NCBI GenBank assembly: GCA_032716605.1
Contig: CM064492.1
Span: 50,859,766-50,923,765, forward strand
DNA length: 64,000 nucleotides
Source: Paralithodes platypus
Taxonomy: Eukaryota; Arthropoda; Malacostraca; Decapoda; Lithodidae
Direction of reading: 5' to 3'
A model generated the notes under the pieces. The model was not told the origin of the DNA, ran no database searches, and saw only the letters and a list, made by a program, of their open reading frames with translations. Of this stretch, positions 12,476 through 23,118 are shown in pieces; position 1 is the first letter of the stretch; each line of letters starts with the position of its first letter. The translations under genes and the position numbers were made by a program.

Positions 12476-13136
12476 AATATAATATTCAAATAATGCTAAA
12501 AATCGTGTTCGGGGTACTTAAGTTATTAATTAGTCTCGTAATTAGTATTAGGACTGGTCAGTCACTTAACGTGAAATATCGGGATAATTGTATGTCTATT
12601 ACATCTATTTATCTATATCCATCTATATATGATGAACAACATGGGCAATAATAATATATATGTGTACCAGTATCATCAGCTGATTAGTGTCTTCAAAATA
12701 TATACATGCTTTATTAGGATAACCCATCAAGTACTACACATTTCCTTATTATCTATCATTTATGTGTTTCCAGTTATCGTAAGCATATGACATTTAGTTT
12801 CAGAAGGATCTCTCTTAAGAAAAATAGTTTAATACTCAATAATACTCTTCAATACAATAATCACTTATTTATAATTCCAGTTGCTTTACTGTATTTTATT
12901 CAGCTTGGGAAGGGCCTCTAATATTCATAGTTCTAGTGAAAATTAAAATTATTTTTATTTGTCTATTAACATTATATAATAATTAAAGTATGATTTAAAT
13001 GTCTATTTATACGGTATGTTAGGAGATTATGGATAGTGAAGGTATTCTAGGATAGACGTAAGATTGTTATAATAAATATTTGGTACGGCTAAGAACAGGT
13101 GATGATATTTGTTGACCTAGTAGCAGCACATTGTTT

Positions 13137-13424
13137 TTGTATTACCCTTTGTAATACAAAGAGAGAGGCCGTGACCCCGGCTTACACCGTTGCCGCGACT
13201 GCGTCTCGTCCGAGTGGGCACTGGCATGCACCTCCGCTGTGACCAGATGGGTAGAGATCGCCGAGTCACACTTCTGTCTCTTGGGAGACCGCGTCGTTCG
13301 GACTGACGAGTGCCTGAACTGCCGCCGGAGTGATCTGGACATGGACCTAGGCTGGCCTCCCGAAGACAATGAGCGTGTCCTCTTGAGGTTGGTGGAGGGG
13401 GGGGGGGGGCACCTCATTTGAATC
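13137..13424 (+). pseudogene. Unrecognised Cys-containing ORF, possible retroelement gag remnant
   Basis: GC-rich block with a plus frame reading HRCRDCVSS...CLLGDRVVRTDECLNC, i.e. paired CxxC motifs about 45 residues apart, ending at TGA 13419-13421 after a G-run. A small hairpin (TGTATTAC/GTAATACA) lies at 13138-13158. Paired Cys motifs of this type occur in gag-like proteins of DIRS/gypsy elements, but I cannot place it firmly. It could be chance coding in GC-rich DNA. Confidence 0.25.
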
Positions 13425-15651
13425 AGTGTAGCTACTATGAGCTACTTCCTCTATAAGACGTTGAGTTTTAGCTGTACTGATATAAAACGACTTTGCTACA
13501 GAGGAATCAATAGACGATGATTAGAGCAGGAGTTGCTGCAAAAGATCTGAGTCATCGTAGATTAATTCTACATTCGCCACTCTCTTGGCATAGGAGGTAA
13601 AATTATTATCAATGTCGATCAATGCCACCAGGCACGAAAGATCTTGCTTACTAACCCATTCTGCAAAAAAATCTGAGCACACCGGACACTTCTGGGAAGT
13701 CCATAGGAACTTAGACCTATCTAAGCACTTGACACATTATATACAGAGTCTGTGTGCAATGACCGGTACTAGTGAGCAAGTGGGCGTTGCACAAATATTA
13801 ACCAGAGGCATAATGGTAACTGAACCCCCCCATCCCCCCACCCGGGATCGGTTCCTTCCTCTGATGACCTGTGTTGCTCAAGATGTGTTGTGATCTGGAA
13901 ATAAAAGAATTTCAGGAATCAATGCTCATAAGGATAACCCGAGAGGTTTACACATCCTAACACCCCAAATACGCCGGAAAATTAGCTGTAGCCCAACCGC
14001 TACTCTAACCTTCCGCTGTACTTATATGTGAAGAGAACCCCTTGAAGGTTTCTTCGTCAACTGAACTGCTTACCTCTGACAAGTGTCACTGGCCCATAAT
14101 AACCTTGTCAATTAACTGATCTGATCCGATCTGATCGTCTATTTGGATTAGCGAGATAGGTAAAGACCACACTGGACTGTTTCGCCGGGCGTTAAAGTCA
14201 TGTTGAGTGAGGCTAACGGTCTGGGCGAGTTCACTCGGCCGGGCTGAGATACTACCCTTAGGAATTCGCATTTGCGCCGGGAGTCAAGTGGTACATCACA
14301 CCACGCCGGGTCATTTGGCTAATTCCATTCTCACCTGTGAGATGAGAATCCGGCATCAATACACAGAAAGATCGCTGGCAAGAAAAAGCCGAACATCTCA
14401 GAGGTACGGACTTATATGGGAAAGTCAGCTACCCCTAATAAACCCACCAAAACAGTCAGAACGTCTCCTGACTTCCTGTTAACATGAAAATAAAACTACA
14501 TGAAAACGAGAGACACATCTTAGGGTTAAATATAGTATAATTTAACATCAAAATAATACCCCTAGCCTTCTAAGAATACCCCTACTGAGGCTGACCACAA
14601 AGCTCATAGTAATCATACTCTTGGATCTGTTACTCTTACCTCCTGAAGACACAGCTGTAGCACACTGAGAAGGCCCCACGCTATAGGGGAAGCGCAGACG
14701 CGGACCCTGGAAAGCTCCTCACTACGTGTGACAACTCTTGGACCAGAGCGTCTGCTGTCAAAACAATAATGCAACTACCTCATAGAGACGGCCTGAAGCA
14801 TAAGCCTGCGGATATTGTAGCCTCCTAATTAGTAGGTAATAGCAAAAACTAAGGCGCAGCAAAACATAACAAACACACAAGGCGCGGGACCTGGGGGGCT
14901 GACATGGTGCTTCTACAATAATACCCTAATTAAACACTCTCCTGCGGGCATACCAATGGGGCAGCCTGTTTTAGCTAATCTAAACCTGTTCTATTACAAC
15001 TCAGATATATACAAATGAGCAAGGACTCACTAGAGTTGAGCGAACGAAGAATTAAGCGGAGCACAGGCTGCGCACGTCTATCCGGGATGCACGCAGGGAG
15101 AAGAAGGAAGTATGGCGTCGCTTGGAGCAGCGTCTGGGCTAGAATCCACATAAAGATATCCACGTGATGGAAAGCCTTAATATAACAAGTTTTAGTTAAA
15201 AATATATTTTATTATTTCTTACAAAGTTTTTTCGTAGTGAGTACCTAATCATATGACGATTCCATAAGAGAATTAGCGTTGCACTTATGATGTAGGACTC
15301 TTTCTCCCTGCGGCGGGTGTTACAAACATGCGTACCGCGGACGCTTGCAAGGGGACTATTATACTAATAGGCATATCGTCAATGATGGAGGGGCCACTAA
15401 TATATTTATATTTATAGAACAACAAATATTGTTTACAAAAGTGCTAAAACACACTTAATAATCGATGGGGCCCGTATCCGGGTAGTCTTCAATTCTAACC
15501 CGAGACGGTATTGTCTATCAATATTCGCTTCGATAAATTCACGCAATCAAACACATATCGACTTCACCTCATTTCTCAATAAGGTAAACAAAGTCAAATG
15601 AGTTATTGTTTCCTCTCAGTTTTCTTAAAAATTAACAGCCTGATCAATAAT

Positions 15652-15865
15652 ACTATAGTCAATTCGCTGTAAGTAGGCGATACATTATGACCTCTGTAAC
15701 TCAAAAACGACTAAATAATCGAGCTAGTATTTCTACCATTTGAGAAGAGTTAGTCAAGGAATACATGTGGAAGTGGAATTTTACAGCCAATTTGCTCTAG
15801 CCCTTTTTGAGTTACAGAGGATAAAGGTTATGATTTCTCGCCCGACTTACAGCGAATAGACTACA
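15652..15865. mobile_element. MITE, family 3, with TA target site
   Basis: Terminal inverted repeats: TATAGTCAATTCGCTGTAAG at the left and CTTACAGCGAATAGACTA at the right. Subterminal CTCTGTAACTCAAAAA recurs inverted as TTTTTGAGTTACAGAG. The left arm has an empty site (ATATTATTGAT near 10690), so this is an insertion. Related copies are at 46851-47057 and 47570-47700. There is no coding capacity. The TA duplication suggests, but does not prove, a Tc1/mariner-type helper. Confidence 0.8.
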
Positions 15866-15894
15866 GGTCATTTGCTGTTCTCATTCCTTTGTAA

Positions 15895-16009
<115 letters not shown>

Positions 16010-16575
16010 GCTACATGGAAAGCATACAATATTGGGTACCGGTATAATAAGTTATCTTGCGCTGAAAATTACCTTAATAATGTATAGAATAGCTTAACAG
16101 AATAACCCCTCGACTAGAATACACTTCCTTATTATCAAATATTGTTTACAATTACCTTACTATTTTGTAGCATATGTCTACATTTGTTTTCAGTTACCGC
16201 CAGCATATTACTTTATTTTCCAGAAGTACTTCAAGTAAAAAGAGGAATGACATACAAATTATATAAACCTCTTCAATACGGTTACCACTTATGGGTTTTA
16301 TAGCTTACTTCTATAATTTTGCATTCGATTTATGAAAGGCGTCTATTAGTCAGAGATTAAAGGAATATAATCATGTTTCCAATATATCTGTTGGCAATAT
16401 AACTAATTCATAATATGGACTAAAAGTACATTTCTACCGGTTGCAAGGTAGAACGAGGTGGTAGCGCCATTCTAGGACATACTGTACTGTATAATATAAT
16501 AATTATATGTATAGTGACTATGATAAACATAGTGTTATGATGGAACAAATGACATCGATGTTCCCCACTTGTTTA

Positions 16576-17803
16576 TTTGTTTTTATTTATACTGTTACGT
16601 TACGAGCAGGGTTCGAACCCATAACATAAAGAAACATTCCACTAAACACCACAAAACGAGGAATTATTATTTAGCCTCACAAAATGCGGAAAATATGACT
16701 ATCAGTTTCAGTCAAGAATAAGTGGTATGTTAAACTTCCACAAGACTAGCAACTCTCTTTGTAGTCACTAAAACCTTGGTAGGTGAAAAGATGTGGCAAG
16801 TTCATAAAATATCAGTTGATATCAAATGGCTGTTTTAGCCTAAAAACCCCAATGTTATTCCTTTCTTATCACTCGTTCAGAATTACTTATCTTTAGTTAC
16901 TTTGACTTAGATTTATCCCAACAATCAAAAGAATAATATATTAGCATATAAAGGTAAAATGCAAAGAGTATGTAAAATATAATTATAATTTATTTAAATG
17001 ATTAATTATACACAAAAGTTACTTCTAGTGAAAATATCAAATTTGAGAAACATTGATGAGAAATAATAAAGAAACTCTTAAGAAAAATAATACATAGTTA
17101 TATCAATAATAGTTATATAAATACCCTCCAAGAGAGTAAGTGAAAGCAATCAATAAACATAGAAAAAATCCTAGGCGATACTTATTCAACTCATGGTGAT
17201 TCTTTTACAAACGAACTCAGGGCAGGTCAGCTTAAGATGAGAATACACTACCTGTGGTTACGGTAGTAGCGGTTTATATACCCTTAGCGCACCTGGCTCT
17301 GATACCAACTTCTCTAACTGTATTAATCTCAACTCATTATATACTGGCTGAATTAAAGTATTACTTTTACCAAGAACTCTATGATATATCTTGTAAACAT
17401 TACTTATGATTAGAAAAGCCAAATACATTATTACCTAGTTATAATCAATATCATTCGTACGTCAGGCAACGAAGAAGAGCAAGGGGGTTGGAAGAAAGGG
17501 GGGAGAATGAATAGGGTTACGAGTGTAGGACGATAGGGGGTAGAATGGAATGTGAACGAAAGGGGGGGGGGTAGTCTGCACGAAGCCTCCCAAGACCACC
17601 TCACTAGTTATTGTACACTCTTGAAAAAAAATATCTTCCTATATGAAACTAAGCTGTCTACAGGTCGAAATAATTATACCTGGCTCATAACATTGCATAC
17701 GATGTTCAATCATAAATAATTAAAGATCGTACCCACCATAACAAGCACAATACCTCAATTACAACCAGTGACACTTGAATGAAATAAAAATCCCTAACAA
17801 TAC

Positions 17804-17840
<37 letters not shown>

Positions 17841-17911
17841 TGTATATATATTTTTTTTATATTATTTTTTATTTTTTTATTTTTTTGGGGGGACGCCATC
17901 TGAAGTTGTTA
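16576..17911. other. Inserted DNA of unknown type, possible solo LTR
   Basis: This block interrupts the right arm and has no partner in the left arm. A stretch from 16593 to about 17692 is bounded by GTTACGAGC and GCTCATAAC, imperfect inverted ends like those of the local LTRs, but I found no target duplication. A (TA)n run lies at 17806-17840, followed by a T-rich tract. No gene was found. Confidence 0.3.
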
Positions 17912-17937
17912 TGCTGGGGTCACACATTCACGTATAT
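17912..17937 (+). repeat. Harbinger 5' terminal inverted repeat
   Basis: Begins TGCTGGGGTCACACATTCAC. Perfect inverted match to 22938-22963, preceded by TTA. Confidence 0.95.
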
Positions 17938-18330
17938 GCTCCCGTATGCTCCCGTACGAAGGTTTATTGGTAGTTGGCAACCGAATACATAAAACGTAAG
18001 GGTTTAGTACGCAAAACGTAAATGAAATTGTGTCTAGTCATGGGGGTTGGTACGTATGGCGGGATTAGCCACGCTGGTCGGGGAGGTGGTTGGTGCGGCC
18101 AAGGCCGCCCGGTATGTTTTGGATTTCAAATCAGATACGGGGCTCGCGCTCACGTATGTCAAAAGTCGGGAAATCTTACGTCTGACCGGGCGATCGGCTA
18201 CGTCTGACGGGAGCAGCCCCGTAAGACGTAGCAGCTCGCCCGGTCAAACGTAAGCTGCTCCCGTCAATCGTAAAATATTCCCGTCAAACGGGACAGTTAA
18301 CGTTAGTCCGGGCGCATCTGGCAGCACCGC
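17938..18330. promoter_or_regulatory. Harbinger left subterminal repeat region
   Basis: Short words recur in both orientations: CCCGTA, ACGTAAG, GTCTGACSGG, CCCGTCAAACG. The right subterminal region (22650-22937) has the same words. In Harbinger elements such clusters are candidate binding sites for the Myb-like protein or transposase; here that is inference. Confidence 0.5.
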
Positions 18331-18372
18331 CGCACTGCGTGTTGGCGGGAAGACGCGGCAACGTTGTACGGG

Positions 18373-18380
18373 GATATATA
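18373..18380 (+). promoter_or_regulatory. TATA box of the MADF-like gene
   Basis: GATATATAAG in otherwise GC-rich DNA, 142-149 bases before the ATG at 18522. It implies transcription starting near 18405, so the in-frame ATG at 18339 would lie upstream of the transcript. Confidence 0.55.
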
Positions 18381-18521
18381 AGAACCAGCGGGGGACACTC
18401 CCGTCACACCTCTCACCACACCGGAGCAGCAAACAACAAGCCAACCCTGCCACCTGCTTGCCACCCTCTGGACCCTGCCCTGCCCTGCTTGCCACCCTCT
18501 GCACCCTGCCCTGCCCTGCCC

Positions 18522-20565
18522 ATGCATAAGAAAGGCGTGAAGAAGGCCAGGAAGGCTTCCCCTGCCACCTCGACATCTGCCACCTCACCGCCTGCCACCT
18601 CACCTTTTGACCCCTCTCAGCCTGGCCCCTCCAACTCACCGCCTGCCCTCTCGATGCCTGATGAAGATGAAGTTGTTATCGACCTTGGCCCCGATAGTGG
18701 AGAGCTCGAGGTTGAAGTGGATGAGAGTGAGGAAGACGAGGAGGAAGAAGAAGAACCTACACCTTCCAACAGCGTACAGGCCCCACCAAAGAAACGGCGG
18801 CGGAAGAAGACTAACATCATACTGACGGAGGAGACTGAGCGTATGCTGGCTGATTGGATTGAGCTGGATGCGCCTTTCATTTATGACAAGGGTGACCCCA
18901 GACACAAAAACAAGGAGCATATCGAGGCTGTATGGGCGGTGAAGGCTGCGACCATGGACCCACCAATGACCGCCTTCGATTTAAAGAAGTGGTGGGGATC
19001 TCTCCGCTCCAGGTTTGGCCGGCTCAGCAAGTTGAAGAGTGATGATGGGGCCAAACGACTGACGGAGAGGGAAAAGTGGATCCTCAACATGTTCCACTTC
19101 ATGAAGCCACACATCGTCCATCAAAAGAATCCCCGGTCACTTGGTATGCCTGAGGTACGTTGATATTTGTTATGTTTTCAAACCCTTTCACAGTGACAGT
19201 GTCAGTTTTTGTTTTTTTCGTAATTATTTTGCTTATAATGATGCTATTATTGTGTTCAATTTATCGTGTTAACTTCAATTTTTTGTTAATGAAACGCATA
19301 ATAACTCAAACCAGTTTATTCATGTTATTTTAAAGGTTACAAGGATGAATACTTATGTTGAATGTTATTTTAAAGTTCATAAATAATGTACATGTTACTA
19401 ATTATACATTCATGTCCCAACAGTCTGCTGCCCAAGCTGCCGCACCGGAGCCTGCTGCTGTTCTTGTCCCTGACCGCACCCCAACACCTCCCGTCCCAGT
19501 CTACGAGGTGGATGACCCCTCTGCCAGCAGTCAGGAGGAGGAGAACACACCCCCAGCCATCGCCCAGCCTGCGCGGAAGGTGAAGAAAGGGAAGCCTCCT
19601 GGTGCTGTCCCTTCAACTTCAACACACAGGACCCTGGAGCAAGTGAGTAGAGGAAATATTAGTTACATTGTTCATTGGTGGCACCCCATTGCAATTCCAT
19701 GCTATTATTAGATAAAGTGTTTCGGTTTCCAAAGTTATTAGAATAACATAAAGTAATAATAATACTAAAGATGTCATGATTTCACACCATACTATCAACA
19801 ATAACTTTGAACATATTTGGTTCCCAGAATACCACAACATTTCATTGGTTAAAATAAATACTTGGTCAAATATGAAAATATTATGTTTTGTGTGTTTAAT
19901 GTTCTCTTGTTCCTTGTTCAAGGTCCTCGTAAATTCGGAGAAGCTGCGCCAGAACCTGGGTCAGGCGTTCGATGTGGTCGAGGACCAGGACCACAAGTAT
20001 TGGCGCTACTCCCTGGAGGGCATGGTCAAAGACTGTGTGGGGCTGCCTCCAGCTTATAACACCACACTGAAGTTGGAACTCTTGGCAGCCATCGACCGGT
20101 TCAAGGTTGCCCATGCGGAGGGATTTGGCCCGGCCTGGTCCGGACCTCTTGCTCCACGCCCACAGGAGCTTTGGCTTTCCGGCGACCCTACCCCCACCCG
20201 TGGCACAGCAGCATCCGACAGTGATGTACCAGGGCACTCCGGCAACCACCCTGCCTTCTCCCACCCTGCCTCCTCCCACCCTGCCGACCCAGCCCCAGCC
20301 TGCTGTTGGGGGCATCGTGCTACCTGCACGCCAGATTGCAGCCTTGCAGTCGTTGCTGGTACAACCACGTGTACCGACACCCCCTCGCCAATTCGTCCCG
20401 CCTACTGCCTCCACACCCAGCCACACGTCGTTCGACCTGGGGCAGTTTGGCAACACCTTCATTGAAATTCTGACGGCCCAACAATCACCTGCAGCTTTCA
20501 ATCCAGGTACGCCAGGGTCGGCCATAGATCCCGTGAATGAAGCCCAGGAGACCCCCAAGAAGTAA
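18522..20565 (+). CDS. Harbinger-encoded MADF/Myb-like DNA-binding protein, 3 exons
   Basis: Probable exons are 18522-19154, 19424-19642 and 19923-20465 or 20565. Donors GAG|GTACGT and CAA|GTGAGT and acceptors CAACAG| and TCAAG| give phase-0 joins. I chose the start MHKKGVKKARK because the TATA box lies between it and the earlier in-frame ATG. Exon 1 encodes a Pro/Ser/Thr-rich lead, an acidic run (DESEEDEEEEEE), a basic nuclear-import-type motif (PPKKRRRKK), then a MADF/SANT-like domain of about 95 residues (ERMLADWIELDAPFIY ... WWGSLRSRFGRLSKLK ... FHFMKPHI). Exon 3 starts with a conserved-looking helical block (EKLRQNLGQAFDVVEDQDHK) and a Pro/Gln-rich tail. That tail appears to continue in the +1 frame after about 20110, ending at 20565 rather than 20465, so a 1-base indel or small unrecognised intron is likely. 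In Harbinger elements this protein helps recognise the ends and import the transposase. Confidence 0.8.
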
Positions 20566-20587
20566 CCATACCCTCTCTATATATATA

Positions 20588-20593
20588 AATAAA
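20588..20593 (+). terminator. Poly(A) signal of the MADF-like gene
   Basis: AATAAA 23 bases after the stop at 20563-20565, in an AT-rich stretch that follows GC-rich coding DNA. Confidence 0.6.
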
Positions 20594-21138
20594 TGTAAAT
20601 TTATATTTTGAACAAATATATGTATTTGTGTAATGACGTGTGTGTTTCTATTTCCAATATTTTATCATAATTGTTGATTAATATGATGACAAATAAAATC
20701 TATAATGAAAGTAATGAGCATACAAAATAAATAATTCATTTAAACGCAATAATGATAATATGGTTAATACTAATTATGAAAATCCTTGACTGACAACTTA
20801 CATTAAATATAACTGTTAAACATAAAGTACAAAACAAAGGTAACATGGAAAAAATACCAAAATTGAATGAAATATAAAAGTCAAAGATGTAAAATTAAAT
20901 AAGCATGGTACAATTTAAGTAATTAAAGGAATTATAAAAATATAATATAAAAAAAAAGGAAGAACCTAAAACATTAGAGAAAATCCAAATTAAAAGATAA
21001 AAATACAATACAAAGCAAACTAGCAAAGACTCGATAACTTAAATGTAAGATGAAACTAAAATATAAAGCAAAATAATAAGTAAACAGGGGAAAATCTTAC
21101 AATTTTCAATGAAGTATTTTAAAGTAAATGTAACTCAC
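20594..21138. other. AT-rich interval between the convergent Harbinger genes
   Basis: No ORF. It is A-rich on the plus strand and lies between the two 3' ends. Confidence 0.6.
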
Positions 21139-22491
21139 CTAAATCCTGTCATCCTGCCAAGCCACAGATCCTTGAGGGGAATTGAAGTAGGTCTTGAGGT
21201 AGTTGCGTTGAGCCTTGGCAAGCATGGTTGCAGTGTTGCGGGTCACGGGTGGGATGTTGTTTCCTACAGGTGGGTCACTCCTCCAGGCGGCAGGTATGAG
21301 TTGGTGGGTGTGTGGGTCCTCTTGATCTACCTCTGATTGGGGTGGGCATCGTCTTCGCAGGATGTTGTGCAGAATGCATGAGGCCAACACAACAACCTCT
21401 ACACGTTCAGGTTTCAGAGATATTGCAGTGTGGAAAACCCGGAAGCAGTTGGCAAGAATGCCAAAGGCGTTCTTTACCGTCCGGCGGGCCCTGCTGATTC
21501 TGTAGTTGTATATTCGTTCCGGTTTCGTGAGGGATCGTAGGGGGTAGGGCTTCATCATGTAGGCGCGCAGAGGGAATGCATCATCACCTACTAAGAAGTA
21601 TTCCGTGGGTGGTCCAGTGGAATCGGTAGAGATGACCTCGTCGGGTGGCAGATTTGCGTTCTGTTTCTCAAGCAACTTAGACAGACTGGTGTGTGCAAAG
21701 CCACCACCATCAGACTTTGACCCTATGGCACCAACGTCGACGTAAATTAATTTGTAGTTGGAGTCAACAATTGCCATCAGGACAATGGAAAAAAACTTCT
21801 TGTAGTTGAAGTAATATGTGCCACCAAAGTTTGGGTTTCGGATCCGTATGTGTTTGCCATCAATGGCTCCTACACAATGCGGCAGATTCCATCGTTCCTC
21901 ATAGCCGCTGGCAACCTCCTTCCATTCAGCAGGCGATTGTGGCGTCTTGATCTCCTGATCTCCATAGACAGAAATAATGGCCTGGCAGGTGTCTGGAACA
22001 ATTTGGCTGATGGTGTTGTGGGCAACACGAAAATTGTATTGCAGGCTCTTATAGGAATCACCCGTAGCGAGGAAACCTAGGGTGATGGCCACCCGCAGAC
22101 CAGGAGGAATTGGGTTCCGTCAGAACGTAGGTTTCCTCTGAATGAGGGGGGTGACACGTTCCACTAGCTCATCAAATAGTTGTTTGTCTACCCGGGTGAA
22201 TTTTTTGTACAGTTGTGGACATTCTGTGGCCAACTCTTGCATCAGTTTCTCATAATGGCCATGTTCAGGCCTTCGTTGTAGATATGGCCACACCCACACT
22301 CTCCTATTGCTCCTTTCCTTCTTCTTCTCTTGTTCATCTTCATGGATGTAGTTTGCTATTGCAAGCAGTTCTAACATATATATGTAGGAAATGATCCATT
22401 TAATGAGCCGAGTGTTATGCCTGTTCTCCGGTTTGATTAGGGAGTTCACCATCTTGAACTCCTCCAGGATGTATTCCGTGATGTTCTTCAT
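21139..22491 (-). pseudogene. Harbinger (PIF/ALP1-like) DDE transposase with one stop and E-to-K change
   Basis: The minus frame starts MKNITEYILEEFK at 22491 and runs to the TAG at 21139-21141, about 450 codons, a normal Harbinger nuclease length, with a single in-frame TGA at 22120-22122 (after QRKPTF). After it come RVAITLGFLATGDSYKSLQ and HNTISQIVPDTCQAI, then the nuclease: first Asp in GAIDGKHIRIRNP (about 21855), second in GSKSDGGGF (about 21715), then YFLVGDDAFPL. The third acidic position, normally VENAFG, reads TVKNAFGILANCFRV; the Lys codon is 21472-21474. It would cut and integrate DNA at the terminal repeats. The stop and the missing catalytic Glu together suggest an inactive enzyme. 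It converges on the MADF-like gene. ALP1-like domesticated genes share the fold, but the flanking TIRs and TSD mark this as a transposon copy. Confidence 0.92.
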
Positions 22492-22937
22492 GGTGCCGAG
22501 TCAGGAGTGGGAATGGGAACGTTGTGGCCAGCCCTGCCCTTTTGTAGTTCCCAGATTCCAACCCAGACCTACGTGGTTGACAAAGACTGTCTTTGTCTGT
22601 GTTGGGACAGACGGGGTGTGCCTACGATTGTCCGGAAACGGTCCACGTAAGTCCTACAAACTCCCAAGACGTACGGCCTCAGCTACGCAGGCCATGGGCG
22701 TGGCCTGTGTTCCCGCAAATTGGGCAGCCCAGGCGGACTAACGGGGACATGCTTACGCAAGTCGCAAGCACGTACGTAGTTCCATACGACTACATTACGT
22801 CTGACGTAACACTGGCCCCGTCACGGTACGTCTGTCGGGAAGTGCAATAGTCGTGGTCTATACGGGCGTACAAGGCCGGACTACGCCCGTCAGAACACAA
22901 AATTGGCGATCACGCCTGACGGGAGCTGTCGGGAGCG

Positions 22938-22963
22938 ATATACGTGAATGTGTGACCCCAGCA
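22938..22963 (-). repeat. Harbinger 3' terminal inverted repeat
   Basis: Ends GTGTGACCCCAGCA, followed by the TTA target duplication at 22964-22966. Confidence 0.95.
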
Positions 22964-22974
22964 TTACAGTCATA

Positions 22975-23118
22975 TCCTCATCCGCAAAAGCCATGGGTGG
23001 GGAGAGAACTTTCTGCTTTGCTATCCTTACCTTCCACTTAGTAGCAAATTTGTTAAAATTAAGCCCGGACTGCCTATTAGGGGCCGCAAGGTCTGTACTA
23101 TCTGTGTATCTATGTAAC
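22975..23118 (+). pseudogene. CR1-like LINE family B, 3' UTR fragment
   Basis: GGTGGGGAGAGAACTTTCTG and CTTTGCTATCCTTACCTTCC through GCAAGGTCTGT match the reverse of 63380-63530 and the tail at 1110-1160. It ends in TATCTATGTAAC, the simple tail also seen near 63360. It adjoins the resumed right arm at 23119. Confidence 0.65.

Larger units (their letters stand above)
10931..15424. other. Spacer (loop) of the giant inverted repeat
   Basis: The 4.5 kb between the arms contains a smaller foldback element (11335-12475), a Cys-containing ORF (13142-13421) and GC-richer DNA at 13600-15180 without recognisable genes. Three CCAATCAC motifs occur at 11110-11225. No transposase or integrase was found in it. 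Confidence 0.6.
17912..22963. mobile_element. Complete PIF/Harbinger DNA transposon (5052 bp)
   Basis: Terminal inverted repeats are identical for 26 bp, beginning TGCTGGGGTCACACATTCAC on both strands, and then similar for about 18 more. The element is flanked by TTA at 17909-17911 and 22964-22966, matching the 3-bp TWA target duplication of PIF/Harbinger. Two convergent genes lie inside, a MADF/Myb-like DNA-binding protein (plus) and a DDE transposase (minus), the standard gene pair of this superfamily. Subterminal regions of 250-450 bp are GC-rich and full of repeated CCCGTC/ACGTA words on both strands. The structure looks complete. The transposase lesions make autonomous activity unlikely unless another copy supplies the enzyme. 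Confidence 0.95.

Noticed and set aside
13612..14482. Short plus frames of about 90 codons in the spacer
   Set aside because: No family motif, no neighbouring element termini, codon content unremarkable.
16593..17692. Solo LTR bounded by GTTACGAGC and GCTCATAAC
   Set aside because: End bases and flanks do not give a consistent target duplication; kept only as a low-confidence remark.
18244..18639. Minus-strand frame of 131 codons opposite the MADF-like gene
   Set aside because: Shadow of GC-rich coding sequence; the plus strand has the TATA box, splice sites and domain homology. The minus frame at 19896-20558 is rejected for the same reason.
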